From: an uncultured Bacteroidales bacterium
Lineage (GTDB): Bacteria > Bacteroidota > Bacteroidia > Bacteroidales > FEN-979
Direction of reading: 5' to 3'
DNA length: 51,173 nt
Assembly (NCBI GenBank): GCA_903885595.1
Contig: CAISJJ010000034.1
Span: forward strand, 1 to 51,173
How positions within the stretch are numbered: position 1 is the first letter of the stretch; every line of letters starts with the position of its first letter. Below the pieces are notes generated by a model. The model was not told the origin of the DNA and did no database searches. It worked only from the letters and a program-made list of their open reading frames with translations. A program made the translations under genes and the position numbers. Positions 25,982-34,857 of this stretch are shown piece by piece.

Positions 25982-26704
25982 CTATTTTATATCGCTGGCT
26001 TTGGCCTCTTCCATGATGACGTCATAAAAATAGCCTGATCCGAAATCCTTATCAAGCCTGATAATACCTTTAAAGGTCGCCGTGCTGCCAACTGCCAGGC
26101 TGTCCATGGTTGTAACAGTCAGGTCGAATTTATCGGAAAAATCGGTACCATCCTGGATATGCACCCAATTTTTTTGCATTACCTCGTGATTATATCGTAC
26201 CACCTTTCCCCGAATGATCACTGTTTTCCCTGCATAAGAATTTTTATTTTTATAAAGTTCTGCAATGGAAATCCCTCCTTTTGGTGTTTCAACTGAAATT
26301 TCGGACCAGCGCACAATCTTTACCTTCTTGGGGGTTAAATCCTGGGGAGTTGCTGCTATAGGTATAAATTTGTCGGTGGGATCATCCACGAAAAAAATTG
26401 ATGGGAAAGTACGTCCCAGTTCCCTGCTTGAAAAATTTTTCATTTCAGAAGCCTTGGAATAGTAAACCGAATCACCTGGTTTGGCCTCACGACTCACAAC
26501 TGCTATCCAAAACTTGGCATCATTCTCCTGCACCTGCAGGTAGGTATAATTTGAGGTCTGAATGACTTCAGACACGATGACTCCATGCGTTCCCGGAGGC
26601 AATACAACCTTGGTTTTTCCACCACTTCTGTAACAAGTCGTAACGATAAAAAATATTCCCAGGACTAACAAAACAACGATAAGGATAAGCTTGTTTTTAT
26701 TCAT
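25982..26704 (-). CDS. Membrane-anchored protein with OB-fold-like domain
   Basis: A 240-residue protein with one N-terminal hydrophobic helix (LILIVVLLVLGIFFIVTTCY), so it is probably anchored and facing the periplasm; the Cys at residue 24 could also act as a lipobox (inference). It has two related beta domains, about residues 35-110 (GVIVSEVIQTSNYTYLQVQEND) and 145-240 (ISIAELYKNKNSYAGKTVIIRGKV, WVHIQDGT, GSTATFKGIIRLDKDFGSGYFYDVIMEEA). The second looks like the bacterial OB-fold seen in small nucleic-acid-binding-like periplasmic proteins. The function is unknown. It lies 225 bases downstream of the electron-transfer operon but has its own promoter, so membership in that operon is uncertain. 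Confidence 0.6.
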   Translation of the reverse strand: MNKNKLILIVVLLVLGIFFIVTTCYRSGGKTKVVLPPGTHGVIVSEVIQTSNYTYLQVQENDAKFWIAVVSREAKPGDSVYYSKASEMKNFSSRELGRTFPSIFFVDDPTDKFIPIAATPQDLTPKKVKIVRWSEISVETPKGGISIAELYKNKNSYAGKTVIIRGKVVRYNHEVMQKNWVHIQDGTDFSDKFDLTVTTMDSLAVGSTATFKGIIRLDKDFGSGYFYDVIMEEAKASDIK

Positions 26705-26736
26705 AATGATGTCGGTTAATTGAATTTTTCAGTCGG

Positions 26737-26768
26737 CAAAGATAGGTATTATCACGAAATATCTACAA
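26737..26768 (-). promoter_or_regulatory. Promoter for the OB-fold-like gene
   Basis: On the minus strand TTG (26768-26766), 21 bases, then TATCTTTG (26744-26737), a full match to the Bacteroidota pattern. The transcript would start near 26730, about 26 bases before the ATG. It separates this gene from the cytochrome operon upstream. Confidence 0.6.
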
Positions 26769-26928
26769 GAACAATGTTCATGAATACTCTGAATTGGAAT
26801 CAAGGATGTTCCAGGTGACCCGGGAAAATAAAAATTATCACATGTACCATAGGTTCATTCTTTCATACAAGATGTTGCAGTAAGAATGTGATTTTTCAGA
26901 ATTCATCCCGGTATTGTCATGAATTCCA

Positions 26929-28566
26929 TTAAAATCGTTGGGTAATATTGATATACACACGGTTAAAAATTGAATTCTCATCAAAAGTTCCTTCGAAATA
27001 CAGGGAGCAGGAAAGTTTTTTAATTATTCGCCACATGAGGTTTGCCTCACCAGTGTTTTGAACAAGTTTCGTTTCACCACTCAGAAATTTGTAGCTGATA
27101 TACTTGTATCCCAATCCTGCTGATAACTTTCCCGGCACCAGATCCCGGGTGATTCCGAGGCTGTAAATTCTGCCTGATATATAGCTTGTTTCCAGTACGG
27201 TAGCCGAAAGGGTAGCTGAAACATTGATTCCCGGCACACGGCTGTAGGTCACATAACCGTACAGGTTTTTCGAAGGTTTGGGGTCCAGTTTGCTGTCACG
27301 GTAACCAAGGTTTAAACCAATAGACAGGTTTTTAACTGGCTGACCACTTGCCTGAAACATAAAACCCTGTACGGTTGCCACCTCAATCATTTTCTCAAGG
27401 ATATTTTTAGGATAAGTTTCGTAATAAATAATATTATTCAGCGCGCTGTACGAAATGCTTAACGATAACTGCCTGATGGGTCTGTATCTGAGGGACACAT
27501 AAAGATTGGACAGGGTAGGAGAATTGTCTTTTGTGTACGTGGTGTCTTTTTGGATCGTATCAACCGGATTCATTACTTTTTTATATAACCCAACTTCAAC
27601 GGATCCGAAAAAATATAAATTGGTCAGCAGTGAGTTGGTATGCTGAAAATAGGCAAACCGCCTATCCGTAAAACCACTATTCATTTGTTCGATAAAAGCT
27701 ACCGTGGTTTGCATGTTGCCTTTTTTTGTGGTAAAATCATGCCCAAGGTAACCCCCAACCTGGAAAAGGTTTGGGTTAAAACTGTAATTAATGTAATCGG
27801 GTCGTGAGCCTGCTATTACCCCGATGGTAAAGGAACTGAATTTCAATTCATATTGGAGACCGTCGATTGCGCCCGCATTGGAAATACGGGGATTGATTTT
27901 CCTGCCAAACCAAATTCTGTGGTGCTTGTTAAATTCATAATTAACTGACAGGCTGTAAACTTTCAGACCATTGAAGATGTCATCCTGCACTTCGCTCCAT
28001 TCACCGAGTTTATGAACAAAATTAATATAGGCCTCCGCCGATAGTTTTGAGTTCCCGATGTTTTTTGCATTCAATGAAAAAGAATATCTCATTCTTTGAG
28101 AATTGGATGAGACATTTGAAAAATTCAGGTAAGAAGACACAGCGATATTTCCACTGATCATCTGGGTTCGTTTTTTTGGCTGATCTTTTTGATTCGCAAT
28201 CGAATCCTTACTTGAAATGGTCGCAGGTAATGTTAACCCGTCAGTTTTATACTCTTTCAGCTCCGGAGCTTTTGTTGTTTTTCTGGAGAACACCTGATCT
28301 CCAATGGATAGCTTTTGATTCGGGACCGGAATACACACACATGAAATGGATGAAATGTCCTGAACTACCAAGGCCGGAATCAGGATTTGCGCTTGATTAA
28401 GGAACAGGGTATCTCCCTTTAAAATACGTTCAGTCGATTGAAATTTAACATATACATATTGGGTCGTTACATAAGACACCTTTCCTTCTATTGGTTCAGT
28501 AAGAGGTTGACTCTTCAGGCTTAAGCCTGCCAGAAAAAAAACAAGGACAGGAATGTAGTGTTTCAT
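26929..28566 (-). CDS. Outer-membrane beta-barrel protein of the multiheme operon
   Basis: A 545-residue protein with a signal peptide (MKHYIPVLVFFLAGLSLKSQ). Residues about 22-95 form a small soluble beta domain (GKVSYVTTQYVYVKFQST, LKGDTLFL, IGDQVFSRKT), followed by a linker and about 400 residues of alternating beta strands ending YINITQRF. A terminal Phe is typical of outer-membrane barrels. It has no heme motif. As last gene of the cytochrome operon it is a candidate porin that carries or docks the multiheme cytochrome, the role MtrB/PioB plays in other phyla, but I see no sequence match to those families. The start could also be 28584, where the ATG overlaps the cytochrome stop codon and translation would be coupled. 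Confidence 0.65.
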   Translation of the reverse strand: MKHYIPVLVFFLAGLSLKSQPLTEPIEGKVSYVTTQYVYVKFQSTERILKGDTLFLNQAQILIPALVVQDISSISCVCIPVPNQKLSIGDQVFSRKTTKAPELKEYKTDGLTLPATISSKDSIANQKDQPKKRTQMISGNIAVSSYLNFSNVSSNSQRMRYSFSLNAKNIGNSKLSAEAYINFVHKLGEWSEVQDDIFNGLKVYSLSVNYEFNKHHRIWFGRKINPRISNAGAIDGLQYELKFSSFTIGVIAGSRPDYINYSFNPNLFQVGGYLGHDFTTKKGNMQTTVAFIEQMNSGFTDRRFAYFQHTNSLLTNLYFFGSVEVGLYKKVMNPVDTIQKDTTYTKDNSPTLSNLYVSLRYRPIRQLSLSISYSALNNIIYYETYPKNILEKMIEVATVQGFMFQASGQPVKNLSIGLNLGYRDSKLDPKPSKNLYGYVTYSRVPGINVSATLSATVLETSYISGRIYSLGITRDLVPGKLSAGLGYKYISYKFLSGETKLVQNTGEANLMWRIIKKLSCSLYFEGTFDENSIFNRVYINITQRF

Positions 28567-28576
28567 GTCGAATCGG

Positions 28577-30976
28577 TTAATCATTTTTATTGATTTTGTT
28601 CATCATTTTATTGGAACCTCCATCCGGGTGACAATTTAAACAAGCAGTGCTTGTATATGAATATCCACTCACACCCTGGTGCTCGCTGTTCATCTCCGAC
28701 TGAGGATGACAGGCGGTTGTACAGGTAAATACTGCATAATTTCCCGGGTTTGGATGACAATCGGAACAAGCATCCCACTCACCTTCGTGTTCTCCGGAAT
28801 ATATCGGAAAATATAAATTATCATGATCCCAGGTTGCAGGAGTCCAGCCGTTTTGGGTATGACAGTCTAAACATGAAGTTGGAAACTGAGAGGCTACATG
28901 GGGCGGGTTGGTTGTTTGGTTATAATCGTCAAGGTGACACCCGACGCAGGTGTTTGGCGTTGAGTTGTAATTGCCATTGTGGCATTCAGCACAATTGCTG
29001 GCTATTGCAGTGTGGGCGCCTGCCAGCACATAATAATTGTTGTGGATCGGGAAGGTGGCCGGTACCCAGTTTGGATTTGTTGTATGACATGTATTGCAAT
29101 CAGTCGGGATGTTTAATGCCGCGTGATTTGGATTTGTGGTCTGGTTGTAATCCTGTCCATGGCAGCTATAGCATATGGTGGATGTTCCGGCATAACCATT
29201 CGGGTGGCATTCAATACATTGAGTTGTGATATGCGCTCCCGTCAATGGGAAGCCGGATGTATTGTGATTGAAAGTGCCTTCCGCTGAACCTGTGGGATGA
29301 CACGAATAGCAGGCCGCATTGTTGTAGAAATATCCACCAACGCCCTGATGTGCGTTATTCATTTCCTGTTGGGGATGACAGGCTGCAGTGCAGGTAAAGT
29401 CTTGAAAATTGCCCTGGCTGGGATGACAATCGGAACAAACATTCCACTCGCCGTTATGATTCCCTGAGTAAATTGGGAAATACAGGTTGTCGTGATCCCA
29501 ATTGGCGGGCGACCAAACGCTTTGCGTATGACAATCGGCGCAGGTGGTTGGAAACTGTGAAGCAACATGGGGTGGATTGGTTGTTTGGTTGTATGCCTCT
29601 AAATGACACCCGACACATGTATTGGGGGTTTCGTTGTAATTTCCTTTATGACAGTCATCACAAATGCTGGCTATTGGCAGGTGCGCACCTTCAAGCAGAT
29701 AATAATTATTGTGAGTTGGAAAAGTGGCAGGTTTCCATCCTGGCAGGGTTGTGTGACAAGATTCGCACGCAGTCGTAAGATTGATTGCAGCGTGATTCGG
29801 ATTTGTAGTTTGATTAAAATTTTCGGTATGGCAGCTAAAACACACGGTTGATGTACCGATATAACCATTTGAATGGCATGCAATACAATCGGTTGTAAGG
29901 TGAGCTCCGGTTAACGGGAATGCGGAGGCGCTGTGATTAAATGTTCCTTCTGATGAACCGGTGGGATGACAGGCAAGACATGCAGGACTGTTGTAAACAT
30001 ACCCCTGTACCCCCTCATGTTCGCCATTCATGTCAGACTGGTTGTGTTCATGGCAATCGGTGCAGGTAAATTGCGCATAACTGGCTGCGTTGGGATGACA
30101 TTCACTGCAGTTACTCCATTCTCCACCATGTTTACCTGAATAGATAGGAAAGGACTTCGCATCGTGTTCCCTGTATTCTGCTGGTTTCCAGCCTGGGTCA
30201 GTCGTGTGGCAATCGTTGCAGTTTGTTGAAAAATTAAGGATGGTATGACTCGGATTTGTCGTGGCGTTATAATCTGCCTGGTGGCATGAAATACACTCAG
30301 GTGAGGTACTGGAATAATCAGGTGTTTTATGGCATTGCTGACAGTCATTGATTTCATGGCCACCGGTAAGCGGAAAAAAATTGTGGTTGATGCCTGCCCC
30401 GGTCCATGAAAACGCACTCATGTTGTGGCACTGTGTACAGTTGGTTGAATAAGCCCCTGCCACATGGTTCGGATCGGTGGTAGCCGTATACTCATCCATA
30501 TGACAATCAGCACATTCGATTCCGAGTGGGCCAAAAAGCAGGAGATTGGAAGTGGCATTGGTATGGCAATCGAAACAATCGGCTGTGACATGGGCGCCCA
30601 CCAGTGGGAAACGGCTGCGCTGATGGATCTCGGTAATATTATTTACGACCCAGGAAACAGGAGTATGACACCTTTCACAGTCGGGCCCCACAGTTTGGTT
30701 ATGCATATCGGTATGACATGAAATACACTCCTTTCCAACTTTGGAAAATTCGAGCGAAGTGTGACATAATTTGCAGGTAACAGCCTGGTGTTGACCCTCA
30801 AGTGGAAATTTTGTGGTTTTATGATCAAATGATAATTTTTTTAAGTCAATTTTCCAACCTGTTGTATTGTGGCAGTTTGTACAATTGGTTTTAAAACCGT
30901 CGCCATGAGGTGACTTTTGCGAAAACAGACTTACAGAAAGAGCCAATAACAGAATTAATGATGACAATCTTCGCAT
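28577..30976 (-). CDS. Secreted multiheme cytochrome c (29 CxxCH plus 2 CxxxCH motifs)
   Basis: A 799-residue periplasmic or surface cytochrome with a signal peptide (MRRLSSLILLLALSVSLFSQ). I count 29 CxxCH motifs and two CxxxCH motifs (CTAACH and CTTACH). Many extra His residues could act as distal heme ligands. The second half is two tandem copies of a 223-residue unit, each with eight CxxCH and one CxxxCH; the unit starts at GTFNH and contains FPLTGAH, TICYSCH-type and HDNLYFPIYSG segments. The first half is a more diverged version where the CxxxCH site is a normal CTDCH. The ATG overlaps the end of the 20-heme gene by 22 bases, so the two are translationally coupled. Its likely role is long-range electron transfer across or beyond the outer membrane (inference). 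Confidence 0.92.
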   Translation of the reverse strand: MRRLSSLILLLALSVSLFSQKSPHGDGFKTNCTNCHNTTGWKIDLKKLSFDHKTTKFPLEGQHQAVTCKLCHTSLEFSKVGKECISCHTDMHNQTVGPDCERCHTPVSWVVNNITEIHQRSRFPLVGAHVTADCFDCHTNATSNLLLFGPLGIECADCHMDEYTATTDPNHVAGAYSTNCTQCHNMSAFSWTGAGINHNFFPLTGGHEINDCQQCHKTPDYSSTSPECISCHQADYNATTNPSHTILNFSTNCNDCHTTDPGWKPAEYREHDAKSFPIYSGKHGGEWSNCSECHPNAASYAQFTCTDCHEHNQSDMNGEHEGVQGYVYNSPACLACHPTGSSEGTFNHSASAFPLTGAHLTTDCIACHSNGYIGTSTVCFSCHTENFNQTTNPNHAAINLTTACESCHTTLPGWKPATFPTHNNYYLLEGAHLPIASICDDCHKGNYNETPNTCVGCHLEAYNQTTNPPHVASQFPTTCADCHTQSVWSPANWDHDNLYFPIYSGNHNGEWNVCSDCHPSQGNFQDFTCTAACHPQQEMNNAHQGVGGYFYNNAACYSCHPTGSAEGTFNHNTSGFPLTGAHITTQCIECHPNGYAGTSTICYSCHGQDYNQTTNPNHAALNIPTDCNTCHTTNPNWVPATFPIHNNYYVLAGAHTAIASNCAECHNGNYNSTPNTCVGCHLDDYNQTTNPPHVASQFPTSCLDCHTQNGWTPATWDHDNLYFPIYSGEHEGEWDACSDCHPNPGNYAVFTCTTACHPQSEMNSEHQGVSGYSYTSTACLNCHPDGGSNKMMNKINKND

Positions 30977-32556
30977 TTGAATTCCTTTATTTTATAAAGT
31001 ACAAAACTCACTCCTTTGTTCTGTATTGTTTTGTGGCACTTATTGCAGGCTACATTTTTATGTTTTCCATCCAATGGGAACAATGTTTTATCGTGATCAA
31101 ATTTTGTAACAGGCTTGAATAATGTAAGATCGTGGCATCTTGTACAATCGGTTATCCCGTTAACTGCAAATTGGGTTACATGAACATCCTTGTGACAGCT
31201 GGCGCAGCTGGTGGGTAGGTTTGCGAATTGCTGAACCACAATACCTGCATCATCTTTCTTAAAATGACAGTCCCTGCAGCTTTTCCCTGCATGGGCGCCG
31301 CTGAGTTCAAAATTGGTTTTTTTATGGTCAAAACTTATCGCGCTCCATATATTTTCATCGTGGCAACTTTCGCAATCTGCCCCCGGATAATATTTCTCGC
31401 TGATAAAGGCCTGGTGGATGTTTTTGTGGCAGTCAATACAACGTTTTCCAATCTCTCTGAAACTCCACGTTGTATCTTTTTTGTGACAGGCAAAGCAAGG
31501 AGTGGCAAGATGTGCACCTTTCAACGGAAAAACACTTGCATTGTGTTGTTCAATGGTAAAGGTAAATTCTGTAAAACCATTTACTGTATGACACTTTGAA
31601 CAATCGGGAGATACTCCCTGTATTGCGAATTGCTGTTTATGATAATCTTTATGGCAATCTGTGCAACGACCGTACTTCATCGCGCTGGTCAATTTTGTCG
31701 TATGACATTTTTTACAGTCAACCTTCTGGTGCTTTCCTTCCAGTTTGTAGTCTGTTTTATTATGATCGAAATTCTCCACGCCCTTAATAGCCGCGAATGA
31801 CTCGCCGGTATGGCATTGAATACAGTTTTGCCCGAATTTATTATTATGCGGATCTGTGTGACACGGGGTGCAATTATCAAATTTTAACCCTTTAAACTCC
31901 TGGAATTTCTGCCCATTCTTCGTTCCTGTTTTGTGGCATTCGATGCAGGTTACTTGCAGATGTTTTCCTGACAATCGAAATTTAGCCCTGTCATGGTCGA
32001 ATTTTTTTGCCGGTTTAAACTTTTCTACATCATGACAATCATCGCAGTTAGCCGACAGGGTTTTTTGATGGTAATCGGCATGGCAGGTTAAACAAGCAGG
32101 ATTCAACCCAAGGTAGGTGAACTTTTTCTTTTTTATTTTCTGATCGGTAATATGTTCAGGTTTATGACAATCAACACATTGCCTTTTGCTATGAGCTCCG
32201 GTTAATTTGTATCCTGCCAGGTCATGATTAAATTTATCTTTTTCAAACCGGATAATCTGGAAATTCAGGCCGTGGTGATCGCTATGGCATTTAACACACT
32301 CCTTCCCCCTGGTTTCAGCTGATGCATGATACCCTTTCTGAAGATCAATTCTCGCTTTCAGTTCCGTATGGCATTCAAGGCATTTTTGATTGGAAACCTT
32401 TTTTCCAAGTATATGGCATTTTGTACAATTCGATAAACCCTCCAGGTGGGAATGTGCTTTAGCCAGTTCACCAGGAGAGATCTGGGCATATGCAGGATAC
32501 GTGGCAACAAGAACCTGGACTATGATATTTAAAATAAATCCAACCGTTAATCTCAT
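30955..32556 (-). CDS. Secreted 20-heme cytochrome c
   Basis: A 533-residue protein with a signal peptide (residues 1-25, ending AYAQ) and 20 CxxCH motifs, the last at the extreme C-terminus (CEDCHH). Repeated pieces include FDH-K-F-L-GKH-V-C--CH and CH-DxH, where the second His is a likely distal ligand, giving bis-His hemes as in cytochrome c3 and doubled-CxxCH proteins. It lacks a transmembrane anchor and is probably periplasmic. It sits 29 bases after the Fe-S flavoprotein gene and overlaps the next cytochrome gene. In the proposed path it would collect electrons from the membrane pair and pass them to the larger cytochrome. Confidence 0.92.
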   Translation of the reverse strand: MRLTVGFILNIIVQVLVATYPAYAQISPGELAKAHSHLEGLSNCTKCHILGKKVSNQKCLECHTELKARIDLQKGYHASAETRGKECVKCHSDHHGLNFQIIRFEKDKFNHDLAGYKLTGAHSKRQCVDCHKPEHITDQKIKKKKFTYLGLNPACLTCHADYHQKTLSANCDDCHDVEKFKPAKKFDHDRAKFRLSGKHLQVTCIECHKTGTKNGQKFQEFKGLKFDNCTPCHTDPHNNKFGQNCIQCHTGESFAAIKGVENFDHNKTDYKLEGKHQKVDCKKCHTTKLTSAMKYGRCTDCHKDYHKQQFAIQGVSPDCSKCHTVNGFTEFTFTIEQHNASVFPLKGAHLATPCFACHKKDTTWSFREIGKRCIDCHKNIHQAFISEKYYPGADCESCHDENIWSAISFDHKKTNFELSGAHAGKSCRDCHFKKDDAGIVVQQFANLPTSCASCHKDVHVTQFAVNGITDCTRCHDLTLFKPVTKFDHDKTLFPLDGKHKNVACNKCHKTIQNKGVSFVLYKIKEFKCEDCHH

Positions 32557-32585
32557 GACAATTTTATTCCGGTTCAGTTTTCTTT

Positions 32586-33920
32586 TTATTTGTGTTTCAA
32601 AATCGCTTCGCCAAACTTTTTGGTGATCTGTATCCCGATTTTCTGTAAAAACTGGATAGGCAGTTCACCTCCGGCAAAGATATAAATAAGGTCATTTTTA
32701 ATCTGCAACTCTTTCTGATCGGTACCTGAAGAAACTAAAACAGCATCTTTTTCTATTCTGACAGGGTTTGTGTTAAACATGACATTGACTTTTCCAGCTG
32801 CAACAGCTTCATTAATCTTGGTGCTGTTCTTTGGTTTAAGGCGGCTGAATGTTTCACCCCGGTAGGTCAGGGTCACTTTATTCTGATCGGCCAGCAGCAG
32901 CGCTGACTCAATAGCAGAGTCGCCTCCGCCAACAACCATGATCTCTTTTCCGCTTATGTCTTCTGGCTCCAGAAGACGGTAAGCCACTTTCTCCATGGTT
33001 TCTCCCGGAATACCGAGCTTTCTCGGAGTTCCTCTTCTTCCTATGGAGAGCAATACGGCACAGGTAGTGAATTGTTCTCCGGAGAGTGTTTCCACCCTGA
33101 AATGGTCGTCTTCAGGAACTATTGCCTCAACTTTCGTGCTTTGTCTTATAACAATGGTGTTTTTATGCAATACACTCGTCCAGAAATCAAGCAATTCTGT
33201 TTTACTTGTTTCAGACAATTTCACTTTACCGTGAAGGGGCACATCCATCGCCGAGGTCATGACTATTTTTGACCTGGGAAAGGTGTACACGGTTCCTCCC
33301 ATGGTGTCCTGCTCCAATGTCAGAAATTTGAGATGATGTTTTTTTGCATTGAGTGAGGCAGAAATCCCGGCAGGTCCCGCACCGATAATGATCAGGTCGT
33401 AGGTGGCGTGATGGTTTTTCCTGAGCGTTTTTACAATGTTGTCAACTGCTTGTCTTCCCTGTTCTACCGCGTTCTTTATCAAACCCATTCCTCCGAGCTC
33501 ACCGGCGATAAAAATGCCTGGTACGTTGGTCTCAAAATTCTGGTTCACATGGGGCAATTCAACGCCTCTTTTTTCTGTTCCGATGCACAATGATATGGCC
33601 TGTGTTGGGCATGCATGAAAACAGGCCCCGTGTCCAATACAGTGTGACGCATTGATGGTGGTTGCTTTTCCGTTTCTTATTCCAAGAATATCATGTTCGG
33701 GACAGGCGGTAATACAGGCACCCGTTTTTATGCAACTGCCTTCATCAACAACAGGATGAAGAGAAACAGGCTCATAAAGTCCCTCCATTTTAGCCTTGGC
33801 AATCTTTTCTTCAACCTGGTTTGATTCCCGTCTTTGTTTGCGCAGGTAAATGAAGACAATGAGAACGCAAAAAAGGATGACCACTGCGTAGACCGCAATA
33901 TTTTCAAAAAGTAATTGCAT
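32586..33920 (-). CDS. Membrane-anchored Fe-S flavoprotein (YpdA/thioredoxin-reductase-like)
   Basis: A 444-residue protein with an N-terminal transmembrane helix (VYAVVILFCVLIVFIYL), a ferredoxin-like domain (residues 60-110), a linker with GIFIAGELGGMGLIKNAVEQGR, and a two-dinucleotide-fold flavoprotein domain with FAD motif IIIGAGPAGISA and NAD(P) motif VVGGGDSAIESA. It lacks the redox CxxC of thioredoxin reductase and has YpdA-like segments (GGTVYTFPRSKIVMTSAMD). Both ferredoxin motifs lack the second Cys: Thr66 and His97 stand in its place (C63, C69, C73 and C94, C100, C104 remain), so 3Fe-4S or His-ligated clusters are possible. It probably oxidises NAD(P)H and passes electrons to the cytochrome b-like neighbour, whose gene ends two bases upstream. 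Confidence 0.85.
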   Translation of the reverse strand: MQLLFENIAVYAVVILFCVLIVFIYLRKQRRESNQVEEKIAKAKMEGLYEPVSLHPVVDEGSCIKTGACITACPEHDILGIRNGKATTINASHCIGHGACFHACPTQAISLCIGTEKRGVELPHVNQNFETNVPGIFIAGELGGMGLIKNAVEQGRQAVDNIVKTLRKNHHATYDLIIIGAGPAGISASLNAKKHHLKFLTLEQDTMGGTVYTFPRSKIVMTSAMDVPLHGKVKLSETSKTELLDFWTSVLHKNTIVIRQSTKVEAIVPEDDHFRVETLSGEQFTTCAVLLSIGRRGTPRKLGIPGETMEKVAYRLLEPEDISGKEIMVVGGGDSAIESALLLADQNKVTLTYRGETFSRLKPKNSTKINEAVAAGKVNVMFNTNPVRIEKDAVLVSSGTDQKELQIKNDLIYIFAGGELPIQFLQKIGIQITKKFGEAILKHK

Positions 33921-33922
33921 AT

Positions 33923-34792
33923 TTAAAAGATCCAGCGATAACCAAAAACAATCGTAACAACAATATGAATAACCATGATGATCAGCATCACCAGCGCGAA
34001 AGGCAGATGGGCAACGTGCCAGTATTTGAACAAGTTCTGCATGGTCACAAGACTATCGATTCTTCTGTTAAGTGAAATATCACTCTTCACAAGATCAAGA
34101 ATTGGTTTTTGTTGTATTCTGGTAAATTTGTTTTTCCTGAGAACAGCTTTTACGTTGCGCAGTGTTTTCATGTCATCGCTATACTTTCTGACATAGCGGA
34201 CGAAGAAATTCTTATGATAAAGTTCAACCTTTTTTTTGGTTGAATCTACGATAACCTTGTAACTTTCATCATCGAGGGTAACCAGCTTTTGGATATTGTC
34301 ACCAATGTTGCTCTTCATTTCCCGTACTTCATTTAAACTCATTTCCCGGCCTTCTATTGTGCGGGGGATGCGAATGTAAATGAATCTGCCGATGATGCCG
34401 CTCAGGAACACCGCGACCATGCTCCAAAAGCTGATAGCTACAACTCCGCCAAACTTGAAGGAGGTGTGAAAGAGAACCAGGATAGGCCCCAGGGAACAAA
34501 GGAAGATGTGAAATTCGAGCCAGTGTTTCAGGAGTCCAACCCGCATGAATGCTCTGAAACGTTTACGGACCATATAAATCAGAACCCCGATGATCATCAG
34601 CAACGACCCGATGATACCAAAACCATGGCCCCAGATTCCACTGGGTTTTAATATTACATGATCAGCATGAAAAAACCGTTCTTCCATACTGATGGAATAA
34701 TAGGAAAATCCAAAGTAGGTAATGGTCGCGAGAGCCACTAATACAATGACTGTCAATACTATGATGTAAGCTATGTGGACAAATTTTGACAT
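33923..34792 (-). CDS. Membrane cytochrome b-like protein, first gene of the electron-transfer operon
   Basis: A 289-residue protein with about five transmembrane helices: residues 4-30, 50-75, 88-112, 115-137 and 262-287. His residues lie within or next to helices (WGHGFG, LKHWLEFHIF, VLFHTSFKFGG, WHVAHLPFALVMLIIMVIH), in positions fit for b hemes. A charged cytoplasmic or periplasmic loop of about 110 residues separates helices four and five. This resembles small cytochrome b membrane proteins that accompany Fe-S flavoproteins and c3-type cytochromes; I cannot name a specific family. The start at 34792 is preferred because the upstream ATG at 34852 overlaps a -7 element. The next gene begins two bases after its stop. 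Confidence 0.7.
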   Translation of the reverse strand: MSKFVHIAYIIVLTVIVLVALATITYFGFSYYSISMEERFFHADHVILKPSGIWGHGFGIIGSLLMIIGVLIYMVRKRFRAFMRVGLLKHWLEFHIFLCSLGPILVLFHTSFKFGGVVAISFWSMVAVFLSGIIGRFIYIRIPRTIEGREMSLNEVREMKSNIGDNIQKLVTLDDESYKVIVDSTKKKVELYHKNFFVRYVRKYSDDMKTLRNVKAVLRKNKFTRIQQKPILDLVKSDISLNRRIDSLVTMQNLFKYWHVAHLPFALVMLIIMVIHIVVTIVFGYRWIF

Positions 34793-34849
34793 TCTGGTCA
34801 GAATATTAAAAGTTATTCTTGCAAAAAAACTGGATAAATTTCGTGGTTG

Positions 34850-34857
34850 CAAAATTA
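34850..34857 (-). promoter_or_regulatory. -7 element for the electron-transfer operon
   Basis: TAATTTTG on the minus strand matches TAnnTTTG, 57 bases upstream of the chosen start. A TTTG (34875-34872) lies only 14 bases further up, shorter than the usual spacing, so the -33 part is uncertain. Confidence 0.4.
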
